64,000 nucleotides of DNA from a virus: the IMG/VR virus record IMGVR_UViG_3300027896_000034, positions 1-64,000 of that record; one strand, written 5' to 3'. The translations under genes were made by a program, and so were the position numbers. Below are positions 34,921 to 44,077 of this stretch, in pieces (position 1 is the stretch's first letter; each line of letters opens with the position of its first letter). Under the pieces are notes generated by a model. It did no database searches. It was not told where the DNA came from and saw only the letters and a list, made by a program, of their open reading frames with translations.

Positions 34921-36160
34921 AGATAGTGATAGAAACCCAAATAGATATCATTATGAATTTATACATAATGTTCTTGGGAATTTTATGAAAGATCTTTTAG
35001 ATTATTTTTCTACATATTTATACCCAAGATTTCAATGGACTGCTATTGGAACATATGATAAAGCTGTTGCTTATTTAACTCAAAATGAAAAATATGGAAG
35101 AGAAACAGATCAAGCAATGAAACCAGCTTTAATTTTAAATCCTTCTGGAGATTTTGATTTTGATGAAACTTATGGGAAGTTATTTTGGAGATTTCCAAAT
35201 CTTGCTCCAGGTATGGTTAAAAGAATTCTTGATCCAATATATCAAGATCAAAATGTAATTATAAATCTTGGTTATAGTAGATTGAAGGGTGAAGTAGAAT
35301 TTATAGCTTTGGTAAATTCTTTTTATGAATATATTGATGTTAAAATGTATTTAGGATTAATTTTTGGTGGAAAAGATAGATATATTTATCCTACATCTTT
35401 TGATTCATTTATAATATTACCAAAAGAAATTTATAATTATCAATATAATAATGAATATACTGGTGTAGCATATAAATTAAATATTCCGGAAGCACAAAGT
35501 AAATTAATAGAAACAACTAATTTAACAGAAGTTGTCTATCCTCTTAAATTAACTCCAAAATTTAAATTAATAGGAATGTCTGATGCATCTGAAAGATTAG
35601 GTGGAACAGATAGGATGCCTACTTGGAAACTTATTTTTAATATAGAATATGAAATTGAAGTTCCATCTTGGTTAATTTTAGAGAGTGATTATTTAGTTCA
35701 AAATATAAAAATGAATATAAAATATGGTTCTTGTTTTTCAGAAAATACTTCTTATAATCTAGAAGAAGTTCCAGTTAATATTTCAATAATTAATGGCGAA
35801 ATGAAGTATATGGATAGCACTACTGGATTAGAGATAGATATTGATAGTACATCACCAGTTGATGTTAGAGTTGGAATTCCAGAATCAAGTGTAAAAAGTG
35901 AAAGAGATTTAGAATTTAAAACTAGATATTTTCATGTAGTTACAAAACCAGAAGAAGAATCTACAACTACAATATCATTTGATTTACCAGAGCCAATTTT
36001 AGATATAGAATTAATAATTGTAAATACTAAAAATGGAAAATTAAATTATGGTGATAATTATACTATTAGTAATGATGGTTTAGTTATTACAATTAATAAA
36101 GAAACAGTAACATTAACTGAAAATGATATTCTTGAACTTTACGTATATGAGGATATTTAA
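34898..36160 (+). CDS. Putative virion structural protein
   Basis: A 420-residue protein starting at TTG (34898-34900) with GAGGAG just upstream. The N-terminal half has a helical arm and aromatic strands (DLLDYFSTYLYPRFQWTAIG, GKLFWRFPNLAPGMVKR). The last 100 residues form an Ig-like or beta-sandwich domain (TTTISFDLPEPILDIELIIV). The architecture fits a tail or neck protein. Confidence 0.55.
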   Translation: MKKLTELKDSDRNPNRYHYEFIHNVLGNFMKDLLDYFSTYLYPRFQWTAIGTYDKAVAYLTQNEKYGRETDQAMKPALILNPSGDFDFDETYGKLFWRFPNLAPGMVKRILDPIYQDQNVIINLGYSRLKGEVEFIALVNSFYEYIDVKMYLGLIFGGKDRYIYPTSFDSFIILPKEIYNYQYNNEYTGVAYKLNIPEAQSKLIETTNLTEVVYPLKLTPKFKLIGMSDASERLGGTDRMPTWKLIFNIEYEIEVPSWLILESDYLVQNIKMNIKYGSCFSENTSYNLEEVPVNISIINGEMKYMDSTTGLEIDIDSTSPVDVRVGIPESSVKSERDLEFKTRYFHVVTKPEEESTTTISFDLPEPILDIELIIVNTKNGKLNYGDNYTISNDGLVITINKETVTLTENDILELYVYEDI

Positions 36161-36682
36161 ATGAGTTTAAAACCATACCTTGAATTTTTAATGGATAAAT
36201 ATAAAAATGTTAAAAGAAAAATAAATGTTGCTGGTGGAGTAATTATAAAAAAGAGTGAAACAGGAGATGATATACTTCTTTTAATTCAAAGATCATCAGA
36301 TGATAATTATCCTTTATTTTTTGAGTTTCCACGAGGAAAATGTGATAAAGGAGATAAAAATAGATTAACTGATTGTTTAAAACGTGAGGTTAAAGAAGAA
36401 ACAGGATTAGATGTAATTCCAATAAAATTTATAGATAAATTTACATATATAGCAGATGAAGGTGAAAGAGAATCTACTCAATATAATTATCTTTGTAAAT
36501 TGAAAGACCCAAATCAAGAAGTTAAATTATCAAAAGAACATCAAGATTATAAGTGGGTGTCCTCAGTAGGAGAAGTAGAATTATTATGTCAACCTGAGAT
36601 TAAAAAAACCATATCTAGAGTTTTTAATACTGAAATGAAAACAGTAATTTATCCAGAAAAAAATGAGGAAATTGAAGAGTGA
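36161..36682 (+). CDS. Nudix hydrolase
   Basis: A 173-residue protein. The Nudix box is GKCDKGDKNRLTDCLKREVK followed by EETGLDV (about 68-94), with the REVKEETG core intact and Asp in place of the usual first Glu. The family hydrolyses nucleoside-diphosphate-X compounds. It might clean nucleotide pools, remove RNA caps or act on sugar nucleotides of the glycan cassette; not decided by sequence. Confidence 0.8.
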   Translation: MSLKPYLEFLMDKYKNVKRKINVAGGVIIKKSETGDDILLLIQRSSDDNYPLFFEFPRGKCDKGDKNRLTDCLKREVKEETGLDVIPIKFIDKFTYIADEGERESTQYNYLCKLKDPNQEVKLSKEHQDYKWVSSVGEVELLCQPEIKKTISRVFNTEMKTVIYPEKNEEIEE

Positions 36683-37173
36683 TAATATTAGAAATAAAGG
36701 ATCCTGGTCATTTTTTAAATATTCCCGGATTTAAAGAAATAAGAACTCCTATAAGAATGGATGTAACAAAAAAAGATTTAACTCTAATATTAACTTATTT
36801 GAGAAAAATGAGTATAACTAATTATACGTTAAAAACTCCAAGTGAGGATGAAGAAAAAATAGAACAAAATAAAGAAAATATCGATTTAAATAAAAAAATG
36901 GAAAACATAGAAGGGTTATTAAATAAACTTCTTCAAAAACAACCACAATTAACACAACAAATAATAAGCGTAGATAATACAGTTTTAACTAAAAAAGAAA
37001 AAGAAGTTGAAGTTGATAATAGTTTTATACCAGAAATTGATATAAGTGGATTATCAACAAAAGGAGAATTAACCAAAACAACTGTTCAATCTGATAGTAA
37101 TAGCAGTATTAGAGAGTCCGCTAACTTATTAAAAACATTAAGGAAAAAATCTTTAAAAGATTATCATGGTTAA
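36679..37173 (+). CDS. Unknown, possibly virion protein
   Basis: A 164-residue protein with a GTG start overlapping the Nudix stop (GTGA). N-terminal ILEIKDPGHFLNIPGFKEIR is followed by a coiled coil and a disordered, Ser-rich tail. The pattern resembles short structural proteins of large phages; weakly supported. Confidence 0.55.
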   Translation: MIILEIKDPGHFLNIPGFKEIRTPIRMDVTKKDLTLILTYLRKMSITNYTLKTPSEDEEKIEQNKENIDLNKKMENIEGLLNKLLQKQPQLTQQIISVDNTVLTKKEKEVEVDNSFIPEIDISGLSTKGELTKTTVQSDSNSSIRESANLLKTLRKKSLKDYHG

Positions 37174-37194
37174 ATACCAGAACTGGTATTTTCC
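37172..37194 (+). terminator. Rho-independent terminator
   Basis: AAATACCA (37172-37179), loop GAAC, TGGTATTT (37184-37191) and further T. It ends the first plus-strand operon immediately after the gene ending at 37173; a new ribosome site and gene start follow about 90 bases on. Confidence 0.7.
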
Positions 37195-37283
37195 AAGGTA
37201 TAAACTATTGAAATTAAAAAGGAAAAAATCTTAATTTTAATGGTTTTAAGAACTTTTGAGTTAGATTTAAAAAGGAGATAAAA

Positions 37284-38348
37284 ATGTCTGATGATATAAC
37301 TGAAGTTTTAGAGAGTTTTAATCAAGAGAAGAAAAAGAATCCTATTTTATGTTGTGGAGTAGATTGTGGGACTATGTTTGTCGCTGTAGCTAGATCAGAT
37401 TCTGACGATATTAAAATTATAAGAAACGCATATCTTAGTTTAGATAAAGAAGAAATTTCTTTATCAGAACTTACTGATATAAATTATGTAAAATCTGATG
37501 ATGGTGAAATTTACATAATTGGCGAAGATGCTTTTAAATTAGCAAATTTATTTAATAAACAAATTTCTAGACCAATGGAAAAGGGAATGATCTCACCAAA
37601 AGAAGTTAATGCAATAGATATTTTAACTTTAGAACTAAAAAGTATTTTAGGAGATATTAAAGATAAAGATGTATATTGCACATATAGTATACCAGCTCCT
37701 ACTATTGATGAGGAGGGAAGATCTGTAATTTATCATGAAAAAGTATTTTCTAAAATATTTAATTCTCTTGGAATAAATAATACATCTTGTAATGAAGCAG
37801 CAGCAATTGTTTATTCGGAAGCATCTACTGAAAAGTTTAGCGCATGTTCAATTTCTTTTGGTGCTGGAATGGTCAACGTTGCAATTTTATATAGAGGAAT
37901 AGAAGTTCTAAAATTTTCAACTTCAAGAAGTGGGGACTGGATAGATAAAAGTGTTGCTGAATCTTTAAATATAATTCAAAATAGAGTTTCTAGTGTAAAA
38001 GAAAAGTTGTTTGATTTAGAAACTGACTATAAAAATAATCCGGATAAAAAGAAAAGAAGAATACTTGAAGCACTTGGTTATTTTTATGAAAATCTTATAA
38101 ATTATACAATTAAAAATATTATAAAACAATTTGAACAAAAAGTAGATATAGAAATAAATGAAGCCATTCCAATTATTATAGCTGGAGGAACATCAATTCC
38201 AAATGGATTTATAAATTTATTTAAAAGTGTAATTTCTAAATATATTTTACCTTTTGAAGTTAGTGAGATTAGACAAGCAAAAAATCCTTTAACTGCAGTA
38301 GCAAAAGGTCTTTTAATTAAAACTATGAGTGACGTAGGAGATAAGTAA
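37284..38348 (+). CDS. Actin-like (ParM/FtsA/Hsp70 fold) ATPase
   Basis: A 354-residue protein with AAGGAGAT ahead of its ATG. Phosphate-1 loop CCGVDCGTMFVAVARS (about 23-38), connect region NEAAAIVYSEA, phosphate-2 CSISFGAGMVNVAILYRG (about 180-197), and adenosine motif PIIIAGGTSIPNG (about 298-310). This is the actin superfamily layout. Phage actins can segregate or position DNA, but the chaperone-like alternative cannot be excluded. Confidence 0.8.
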   Translation: MSDDITEVLESFNQEKKKNPILCCGVDCGTMFVAVARSDSDDIKIIRNAYLSLDKEEISLSELTDINYVKSDDGEIYIIGEDAFKLANLFNKQISRPMEKGMISPKEVNAIDILTLELKSILGDIKDKDVYCTYSIPAPTIDEEGRSVIYHEKVFSKIFNSLGINNTSCNEAAAIVYSEASTEKFSACSISFGAGMVNVAILYRGIEVLKFSTSRSGDWIDKSVAESLNIIQNRVSSVKEKLFDLETDYKNNPDKKKRRILEALGYFYENLINYTIKNIIKQFEQKVDIEINEAIPIIIAGGTSIPNGFINLFKSVISKYILPFEVSEIRQAKNPLTAVAKGLLIKTMSDVGDK

Positions 38349-38365
38349 CTAAAATTAATTTTTTA

Positions 38366-38373
38366 TAGAACAA
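38366..38373 (+). promoter_or_regulatory. TAGAACAA motif before small gene
   Basis: The plus strand reads TTTTATAGAACAAAAAGG, then TATATATATTTATA, then AAAGGGAGG before the ATG at 38413. It follows the actin-like gene and may start the glycan operon. It is a member of the recurring motif set. Confidence 0.35.
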
Positions 38374-38412
38374 AAAGGAAAGTATATATATTTATACCAA
38401 AGGGAGGTATTT

Positions 38413-38619
38413 ATGAACTTAGCAGAATTTGATGATATAACTGATTCTTACATTAATTTATTATGCGAAAACAATTATCGAGAGTTTTTTAAAAAGAAAT
38501 TAAAAGCAAGAGGAATAAAATCACCATTTGCTCTTCAAGGTGAAGAAAGATCAGCTTTCTTTAAAGAACTAAGTAAAGAATGGGCAGCTGAAAAGGCAAA
38601 AACTCAACCTCAAGAATAA
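38413..38619 (+). CDS. Small conserved phage-type protein
   Basis: A 68-residue helical protein (FFKKKLKARGIKSPFALQGE then FFKELSKEWAAEKA). A similar pattern (short helix, GI-x-SP, then FF and W) is, as I recall, frequent in small proteins of cyanophage-type and other myoviruses. Function unknown. Confidence 0.6.
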   Translation: MNLAEFDDITDSYINLLCENNYREFFKKKLKARGIKSPFALQGEERSAFFKELSKEWAAEKAKTQPQE

Positions 38620-38645
38620 AAAATAGAAAGTGAAAGGGGATTTAA

Positions 38646-39890
38646 GTGAACAATATAAACAGAGATTTTAAAAGTATTACTAATAATGAATTAAATGAAC
38701 TTGGAATAAAACTAGATAAACAATTTGTTGAAACAATTGATGATCTAAAATCCTCACCTCCGAGTATTGTTATTGCAGAATGTGTAAAATCATTTAAGTT
38801 CACGCAAAATCAATATCCAAATAATCAGCAATTAACTAAGAAAAATAAATATATTATGGGACTCGGAATCTATCAGCAATTACATTTTGATACTAGAGTA
38901 AAAGAACAACTTCTAAAACCATCTCAAGTAAAATTTAAAAATATGTATAGACCATATACCGGTCAAGATTTAACAGATAAAACTCTTTTAATTTGGAGAA
39001 CCGGTGGTATTGGTGATCTTCTTTTTATTCAACCAAACTTATTTTATTTGAAAGAAAAATATCCTACGTGCGAAATTTTGTTTGCATGTGGACCTCAATA
39101 TCAAAGTATGGTTAGAACTTGGGATTGTATAGACGAAGTTATAGATTTACCATTTAATATGAGTTATATGATTGATTCTGATTACCATGCAATTTTTGAA
39201 GGAGTTATAGAAAGAACAAAACAAGCTGAAAAAGAAAACTCTTACCATCTTTTTACTAAATGGTTGGGATTAAATTTACCAGATGAACTATTAACACCAA
39301 AACAATCTGTAGATGAAGAATCTGTAATTAAATGTATAGAAGTTTTAGATAAATTTGGAGTAAAAGAAAAAGATTTTATATTACTACAAATGAGATCTTC
39401 TTCACCAATTAGAAATCCAAACACAAAAATTTGGAAAACAATTATAGATGAGTTAACAAAAAATGGACATAAAATTATACTTACAGATAGTTCTCATCAT
39501 GAAAAAGAAATTACAAGATTTATAGAAACACTTAATGATAAAGATAAAGTATTTAATTTTGCAGAACATTCAAAAGAAATTGCTGATACTATAGCTTTAG
39601 CTAGTTTAGCAAAATTATGTATTGGAACAGATTCAGCTTTAAATCATATTGCAATTTCAGTTGGAACAAAATCTTTTGGAATTTTTGGACCTTTTCCTGG
39701 AGAAATAAGATTATCAACTTATCCTAAAAATTTATGTGACTGGATAAATGTTGAAGATAATTGCACACCATGTTTTATACACTCAATGGGTAATTGTAAG
39801 AATACAGATATTTCTGGATTTTCCAAGTGTTATCATAAATTAGATATAAATTTATGTATTGAGAAAATAGAGAAATTATTAACTTTATAG
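38646..39890 (+). CDS. GT9 (heptosyltransferase-like) glycosyltransferase
   Basis: A 414-residue protein with GTG start and AGGGG site. LLIWRTGGIGDLLFIQPNL is the nucleotide-sugar loop start of the ADP-heptose transferase family; ASLAKLCIGTDSALNHIAIS and FGIFGPF complete the C-terminal Rossmann half. It opens the glycan cassette. The family normally builds LPS core in Gram-negative bacteria. Confidence 0.8.
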   Translation: MNNINRDFKSITNNELNELGIKLDKQFVETIDDLKSSPPSIVIAECVKSFKFTQNQYPNNQQLTKKNKYIMGLGIYQQLHFDTRVKEQLLKPSQVKFKNMYRPYTGQDLTDKTLLIWRTGGIGDLLFIQPNLFYLKEKYPTCEILFACGPQYQSMVRTWDCIDEVIDLPFNMSYMIDSDYHAIFEGVIERTKQAEKENSYHLFTKWLGLNLPDELLTPKQSVDEESVIKCIEVLDKFGVKEKDFILLQMRSSSPIRNPNTKIWKTIIDELTKNGHKIILTDSSHHEKEITRFIETLNDKDKVFNFAEHSKEIADTIALASLAKLCIGTDSALNHIAISVGTKSFGIFGPFPGEIRLSTYPKNLCDWINVEDNCTPCFIHSMGNCKNTDISGFSKCYHKLDINLCIEKIEKLLTL

Positions 39891-39905
39891 AAAGGCGAAT
39901 GTTGA

Positions 39906-40736
39906 ATGATAAAAATATTTTTGAGCGTGAGGAATAGATTATCTATTACTACAAAATGTATTACAGCTTTATATAAACATTCAACTTTACCGCACCAAAT
40001 CTATGTGTATGACAATTTGACAAATTATAAAATAGATGAACATTATATGTATTTTAGTTTATTAATGCAAAAAGGAATAATAGATCAAGTTACGTTTACA
40101 AGTTCTAATTCAACTTTTAATGCTTTTTCCAAAGCTGCTAGCTGTAATTTTTTTGGTCTTCAACATCAAATGGATCCAAAAAAAGATAAATATGATTTTT
40201 TACTTTTTATAGATAATGATATAATTGTAAGTCCAGGTTGGGATGAAATTTTAAAACAATCTTGGGAAGAAGTTAAAAAATTGGGTTTAAATAATATAAA
40301 AATAATCTCACAATTTCCTGGTGGGATAAAAGGAAAAATAGAGTTAAGTCAAAAAATAGCTGGAAAACAATCTGTTACTGGAAAATTTGGAGGGTCTGGA
40401 TTTTGGTCAGTCCCTTCAAATTTTTTTGACGATGTTGGTTTTTTAAATTTAAAAGAATTAGTAGGACATCATAAAAAACATGATCAAAGTTATTGGAGGT
40501 TATTAGAAAAATCTTCAGGTGGTAAAGATTATATATTGGGATTAAAAGATAAGTTAGCTAGACATTGTGGAGGAAAAATATCTGGTTCAGTTTGTAATAC
40601 TCTTACAAGAAATAATATGAGTGATAAAAAATTAGATTTAATTAAATTTGAAGATTCTGAAAAGAGAATAGATGAAATGACATTTGATGAATTTTATGAA
40701 ATGATTAATAAAGATGAAAGTCTTTGGGTGTGGTGA
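39906..40736 (+). CDS. Family 2-type (GT-A) glycosyltransferase
   Basis: A 276-residue protein. IKIFLSVRNRLSITTKCITAL is the N-terminal GT-A strand-helix, and FLLFIDNDIIVSPGWDEIL has the D-x-D metal motif. Acceptors unknown; belongs to the glycan cassette. Confidence 0.72.
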   Translation: MIKIFLSVRNRLSITTKCITALYKHSTLPHQIYVYDNLTNYKIDEHYMYFSLLMQKGIIDQVTFTSSNSTFNAFSKAASCNFFGLQHQMDPKKDKYDFLLFIDNDIIVSPGWDEILKQSWEEVKKLGLNNIKIISQFPGGIKGKIELSQKIAGKQSVTGKFGGSGFWSVPSNFFDDVGFLNLKELVGHHKKHDQSYWRLLEKSSGGKDYILGLKDKLARHCGGKISGSVCNTLTRNNMSDKKLDLIKFEDSEKRIDEMTFDEFYEMINKDESLWVW

Positions 40737-40739
40737 AAA

Positions 40740-41258
40740 ATGAACACAAAAAAATTGATTAAAAAAATAGATATAGATAAAAGAATTAAAGAATTAGGAG
40801 AAGAAATTTCAAAAGATTATGAAGGTAAAGATTTAGTAATAATTGGAGTCTTAAAAGGATCTTTTATTTTTTTAGCTGATTTAGTTAGACAAATAACAGT
40901 CCCACATATTATTGACTTTATACAAGTTTCTAGTTATAATTCTAAAACATTTAGTTCAGGAAGAATTAAATTTATAAAAGATATTACAGAAAAAATAAAT
41001 GGAAAAGAAGTTTTGTTAATTGAAGATATAATTGATACAGGATTAACTGTATCTGCTATTCTTAGTCATATAGCTAGAAATTATGAAGTTTCTTCAATAA
41101 ATGTTTGTTCTCTTTTAGATAAACCATCTAGAAGAAAAGTATATTTTATTCCAGATTATATTGGTTTTAGTATTGATAATGATTTTGTAATTGGATATGG
41201 ATTAGATTATGATCAAAAATATAGATCATTACCATATATTTTAAAGGTTATAGAATAG
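40740..41258 (+). CDS. hpt: Hypoxanthine phosphoribosyltransferase-like
   Basis: A 172-residue protein. LVIIGVLKGSFIFLADL, DFIQVSSYN and EVLLIEDIIDTGLT (PRPP loop) followed by VCSLLDKPSRR and DFVIGYGLDY are the full set of HPRT signatures. It converts hypoxanthine or guanine plus PRPP to IMP or GMP. A salvage enzyme in the middle of a glycan operon, possibly to feed GDP-sugar supply; that link is inferred. Confidence 0.9.
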   Translation: MNTKKLIKKIDIDKRIKELGEEISKDYEGKDLVIIGVLKGSFIFLADLVRQITVPHIIDFIQVSSYNSKTFSSGRIKFIKDITEKINGKEVLLIEDIIDTGLTVSAILSHIARNYEVSSINVCSLLDKPSRRKVYFIPDYIGFSIDNDFVIGYGLDYDQKYRSLPYILKVIE

Positions 41259-42154
41259 TGGAAAAATCAAAAGCTATAATTTCAATGTTTTTAGGAGAGT
41301 TATATTGGGAGTTTGCTAGATTTGCTCCACATATTATATATAAAAAATTAAAACAGTATAAAGATCAAGACATAAAATTAATAGTTGCAACAAGAGAAGA
41401 TCGTTTAGATATTTATGGAGAAATAGCAGATATTTTTGTTCCCATAAGATTAGATGAAACTAATATGGTTCAAGATTGTTTTAGATTAACCAATTACCCA
41501 GAAAATGAATATAATAATTTAGTAAAATGTTTAGAAATTCAATTTAAAGATAGATATGAAATAATTGAAAAAATTTATCCTAAAATAGATGGAAGAAATT
41601 TTTGTAATAAGTTTCAGTTTCCTAAAGATAAAATGACTTATAAATATTTTCCAAGAGAAGAAAATAAAAAAACTATTGAAGATCAAATAATTACAAATAA
41701 AAAGATTGTTGTAATAGCTCCAAGATATAGAAAGGGTTTAAGTAGAAATTGGATTTATTGGGATAAATTATATAATTTAATATATGAAAATAAAGAGTTA
41801 ACTAATAGATTTGAATTTGTTATATGCGGAAAAAATCCAGATTATGCTCCAGATGAAAAAAATAGATTTTTAGATATAAATAATTTTTCAAAAAATGAAA
41901 AAGAATCTTTAATTGGATTAACAATTGAATTAATAAAAAAATCTATTTTAACAGTGGGAAGTCAATCAGGAATTCCAAATATTTCATTATTACTTGGTGT
42001 TCCTGTTTTAGAGTGGGGAAATCAAAAAGTTTTACATACCGTATCTTATAATGTTCTAAAAACACCAGTAACATTTTTAGATGATATGAATTTTAATTTA
42101 TCCCCAGAAAAAATTTATGAAGAAATGTTAAAAATTTTAAATAAAGGAGAATAA
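41258..42154 (+). CDS. GT-B-like glycosyltransferase
   Basis: A 298-residue protein with GTG start overlapping the previous stop. KKIVVIAPRYRKGLSRNWIYWDKLYN and SILTVGSQSGIPNISLLLGVP resemble the C-terminal donor half of GT9-like enzymes. The N-terminal half is less clear. It sits in the glycan cassette. Confidence 0.6.
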   Translation: MEKSKAIISMFLGELYWEFARFAPHIIYKKLKQYKDQDIKLIVATREDRLDIYGEIADIFVPIRLDETNMVQDCFRLTNYPENEYNNLVKCLEIQFKDRYEIIEKIYPKIDGRNFCNKFQFPKDKMTYKYFPREENKKTIEDQIITNKKIVVIAPRYRKGLSRNWIYWDKLYNLIYENKELTNRFEFVICGKNPDYAPDEKNRFLDINNFSKNEKESLIGLTIELIKKSILTVGSQSGIPNISLLLGVPVLEWGNQKVLHTVSYNVLKTPVTFLDDMNFNLSPEKIYEEMLKILNKGE

Positions 42155-42157
42155 AAG

Positions 42158-42415
42158 ATGAGTAATAATACTAGTTGGTACAGTAAGAATTTAAAGTATT
42201 TAAATGGATTAATTGATAGATTAGAAAAATACATGCTTCAAGGTTCTTTTGAACGAGAATTAGACCTTAAAGAAATTATTAATGTAATAAGAAGTATGGG
42301 TATGGAAATAACTTCGCTTCAAAATAAACTTTTAGAAAGAGATATAACAATTGGTCAGTTAAAACTTGATGCTCAAAAATTAACAAATAAAAAAGATCGT
42401 AATATTAATAAGTAA
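42158..42415 (+). CDS. Small coiled-coil protein
   Basis: An 85-residue protein, almost all helix with a leucine-type heptad pattern (LNGLIDRLEKYMLQG onwards). It is linked to the next gene by TAATG. Unknown function; possible scaffold for the glycan enzymes. Confidence 0.55.
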   Translation: MSNNTSWYSKNLKYLNGLIDRLEKYMLQGSFERELDLKEIINVIRSMGMEITSLQNKLLERDITIGQLKLDAQKLTNKKDRNINK

Positions 42416-43392
42416 TGGAAATTTTATTTAATCTTGTTGGAAGCAATCTTGGAAATAATGGTGGGAGTCATACGATAGTTAGATCTTCTAATATTTTAAT
42501 AGATTTAGGGTATAAAGTTAAATTAATAGTTGATGGGAGAAATCAATATACATGGACTGATGTAAAATCAGAAATTATTGTTTCTAGAGACCCAAATGAG
42601 ATTCCAGATTCGGATGTAATTATAGCGACTAGTTTTTGGAGTGTTGATTCTACAAATAGATGTAATATAAAAAATAAGTTCTGGTGGATTAGAGGATGGG
42701 AAAATTGGACTAATAAAGAAAGTAGTTTAGTAAGTATTTTAAAAAATTCTCCATCTAAAAAAATAGTTAATAGTATTGGATTACAAAATAAATTAAAAAG
42801 TTTTAATATTGATTCAACCATTGTATATCCAGGATATGATTTTAATGAAATATATCCTTTAAATATTAGAAATTTAGATAATGATATTATTTTAGGTGGT
42901 TTATACAATAATGGAAAGAAAAGATCTTCTAAAAGAACAGATTGGATATTTAAATGTTATCAAAAATTAAAAAAGAAATATCCAATAAAATTATTTATGT
43001 TTGGAATAGAGGGTTCCCCAGGTAATTTAGTTGACTATTATATTAAAAATCCAAATATAGAAGAGAAAAATAAGATGTATAATTCTATTAATATTTGGTT
43101 ATCATCTAGTGAAAATGAAGGATTGCATTTAACTCCAGCAGAAGCAATGATGACAGAATGTTGTGTAGTTGGAAATTCTTCATTACTATCTGGAACTATA
43201 GACTATTTAATAAATCAAAAAACTGGATTAGTTTCTGAAAACAACTTTGATTCATTTATTAATTGTGTTGAGGTTTTAATAAATGATAAAAATTTAAGAG
43301 AAGAACTTGGAAGAAATGGGAGAGAAAAAATAACATCAATAGGAAGTAGAGAAGAAAATATGAAAAAGATGATAGAGGTTTTGAGTGGATAA
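42415..43392 (+). CDS. GT4-type glycosyltransferase
   Basis: A 325-residue protein. NNGGSHTIVRSSNILIDLGY marks the acceptor half, and INIWLSSSENEGLHLTPAEAM the GT4 donor-binding E-x7-E-like motif. It is co-translated through a TAATG overlap. Confidence 0.78.
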   Translation: MEILFNLVGSNLGNNGGSHTIVRSSNILIDLGYKVKLIVDGRNQYTWTDVKSEIIVSRDPNEIPDSDVIIATSFWSVDSTNRCNIKNKFWWIRGWENWTNKESSLVSILKNSPSKKIVNSIGLQNKLKSFNIDSTIVYPGYDFNEIYPLNIRNLDNDIILGGLYNNGKKRSSKRTDWIFKCYQKLKKKYPIKLFMFGIEGSPGNLVDYYIKNPNIEEKNKMYNSINIWLSSSENEGLHLTPAEAMMTECCVVGNSSLLSGTIDYLINQKTGLVSENNFDSFINCVEVLINDKNLREELGRNGREKITSIGSREENMKKMIEVLSG

Positions 43393-44077
43393 AATTGATA
43401 TCACAATGGTAGCAACTATTAGACCTAATATTTTAGATAGAACTTTAGAATCTTTTTGTTTAAATTTATTTATAGATAATAATAGATATAATTTAATTTT
43501 AAATATAGATAATATTGGTGAAAAAAAACCAAGAGAAGAAGTTTTTAAAGTAGCTTCTAAGTATTTTAAAAATATAATTGTTAACTATCCAGAAGAGCCT
43601 AGTTTTAGTAAAGCTGTTATATGGACTTTTAGTCAAACAACTGAAAAATATGTATTTCATCTAGAAGATGATTGGATTTTATTAAGACCATTAAATATAG
43701 AATTAATGATTGAATGTTTAGAAAAATATTCTAATTTAGCTTCTTTAAGATTAAATAAAAATAAACTAGAAAAACGAACAATAATAGGAGACTATACTTT
43801 ATCCCCTCTAAATATGTTAAGTTTAAATCCAACATTATTTAAAGGAGATTTTATAAGAAATATTTATCCTTTAATGAAACCTAATTTAAATCCAGAAAAA
43901 CAATTAAGAAAAGATGAAAAAACTAAAAGAGGAAACTATATAAATCAATGGAATTTTGGGATACATACAAAAGAAACTTCCTCGATTGTAATTTTAGATA
44001 TAGGAAGAGATTGGTTGAAAAGAACAAAATATTGTAAAGATTCAGATTTTATAAACTGGGGAATTAAAAAGAAATGA
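43385..44077 (+). CDS. GT-A-fold glycosyltransferase-like
   Basis: A 230-residue protein with a GTG start overlapping the previous gene. VFHLEDDWILLRPLN carries the E-D-D metal motif near residue 95, and the Rossmann-like start DITMVATIRPNILDRTLESF supports the fold. Sugar specificity unknown. Confidence 0.68.
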   Translation: MDKIDITMVATIRPNILDRTLESFCLNLFIDNNRYNLILNIDNIGEKKPREEVFKVASKYFKNIIVNYPEEPSFSKAVIWTFSQTTEKYVFHLEDDWILLRPLNIELMIECLEKYSNLASLRLNKNKLEKRTIIGDYTLSPLNMLSLNPTLFKGDFIRNIYPLMKPNLNPEKQLRKDEKTKRGNYINQWNFGIHTKETSSIVILDIGRDWLKRTKYCKDSDFINWGIKKK

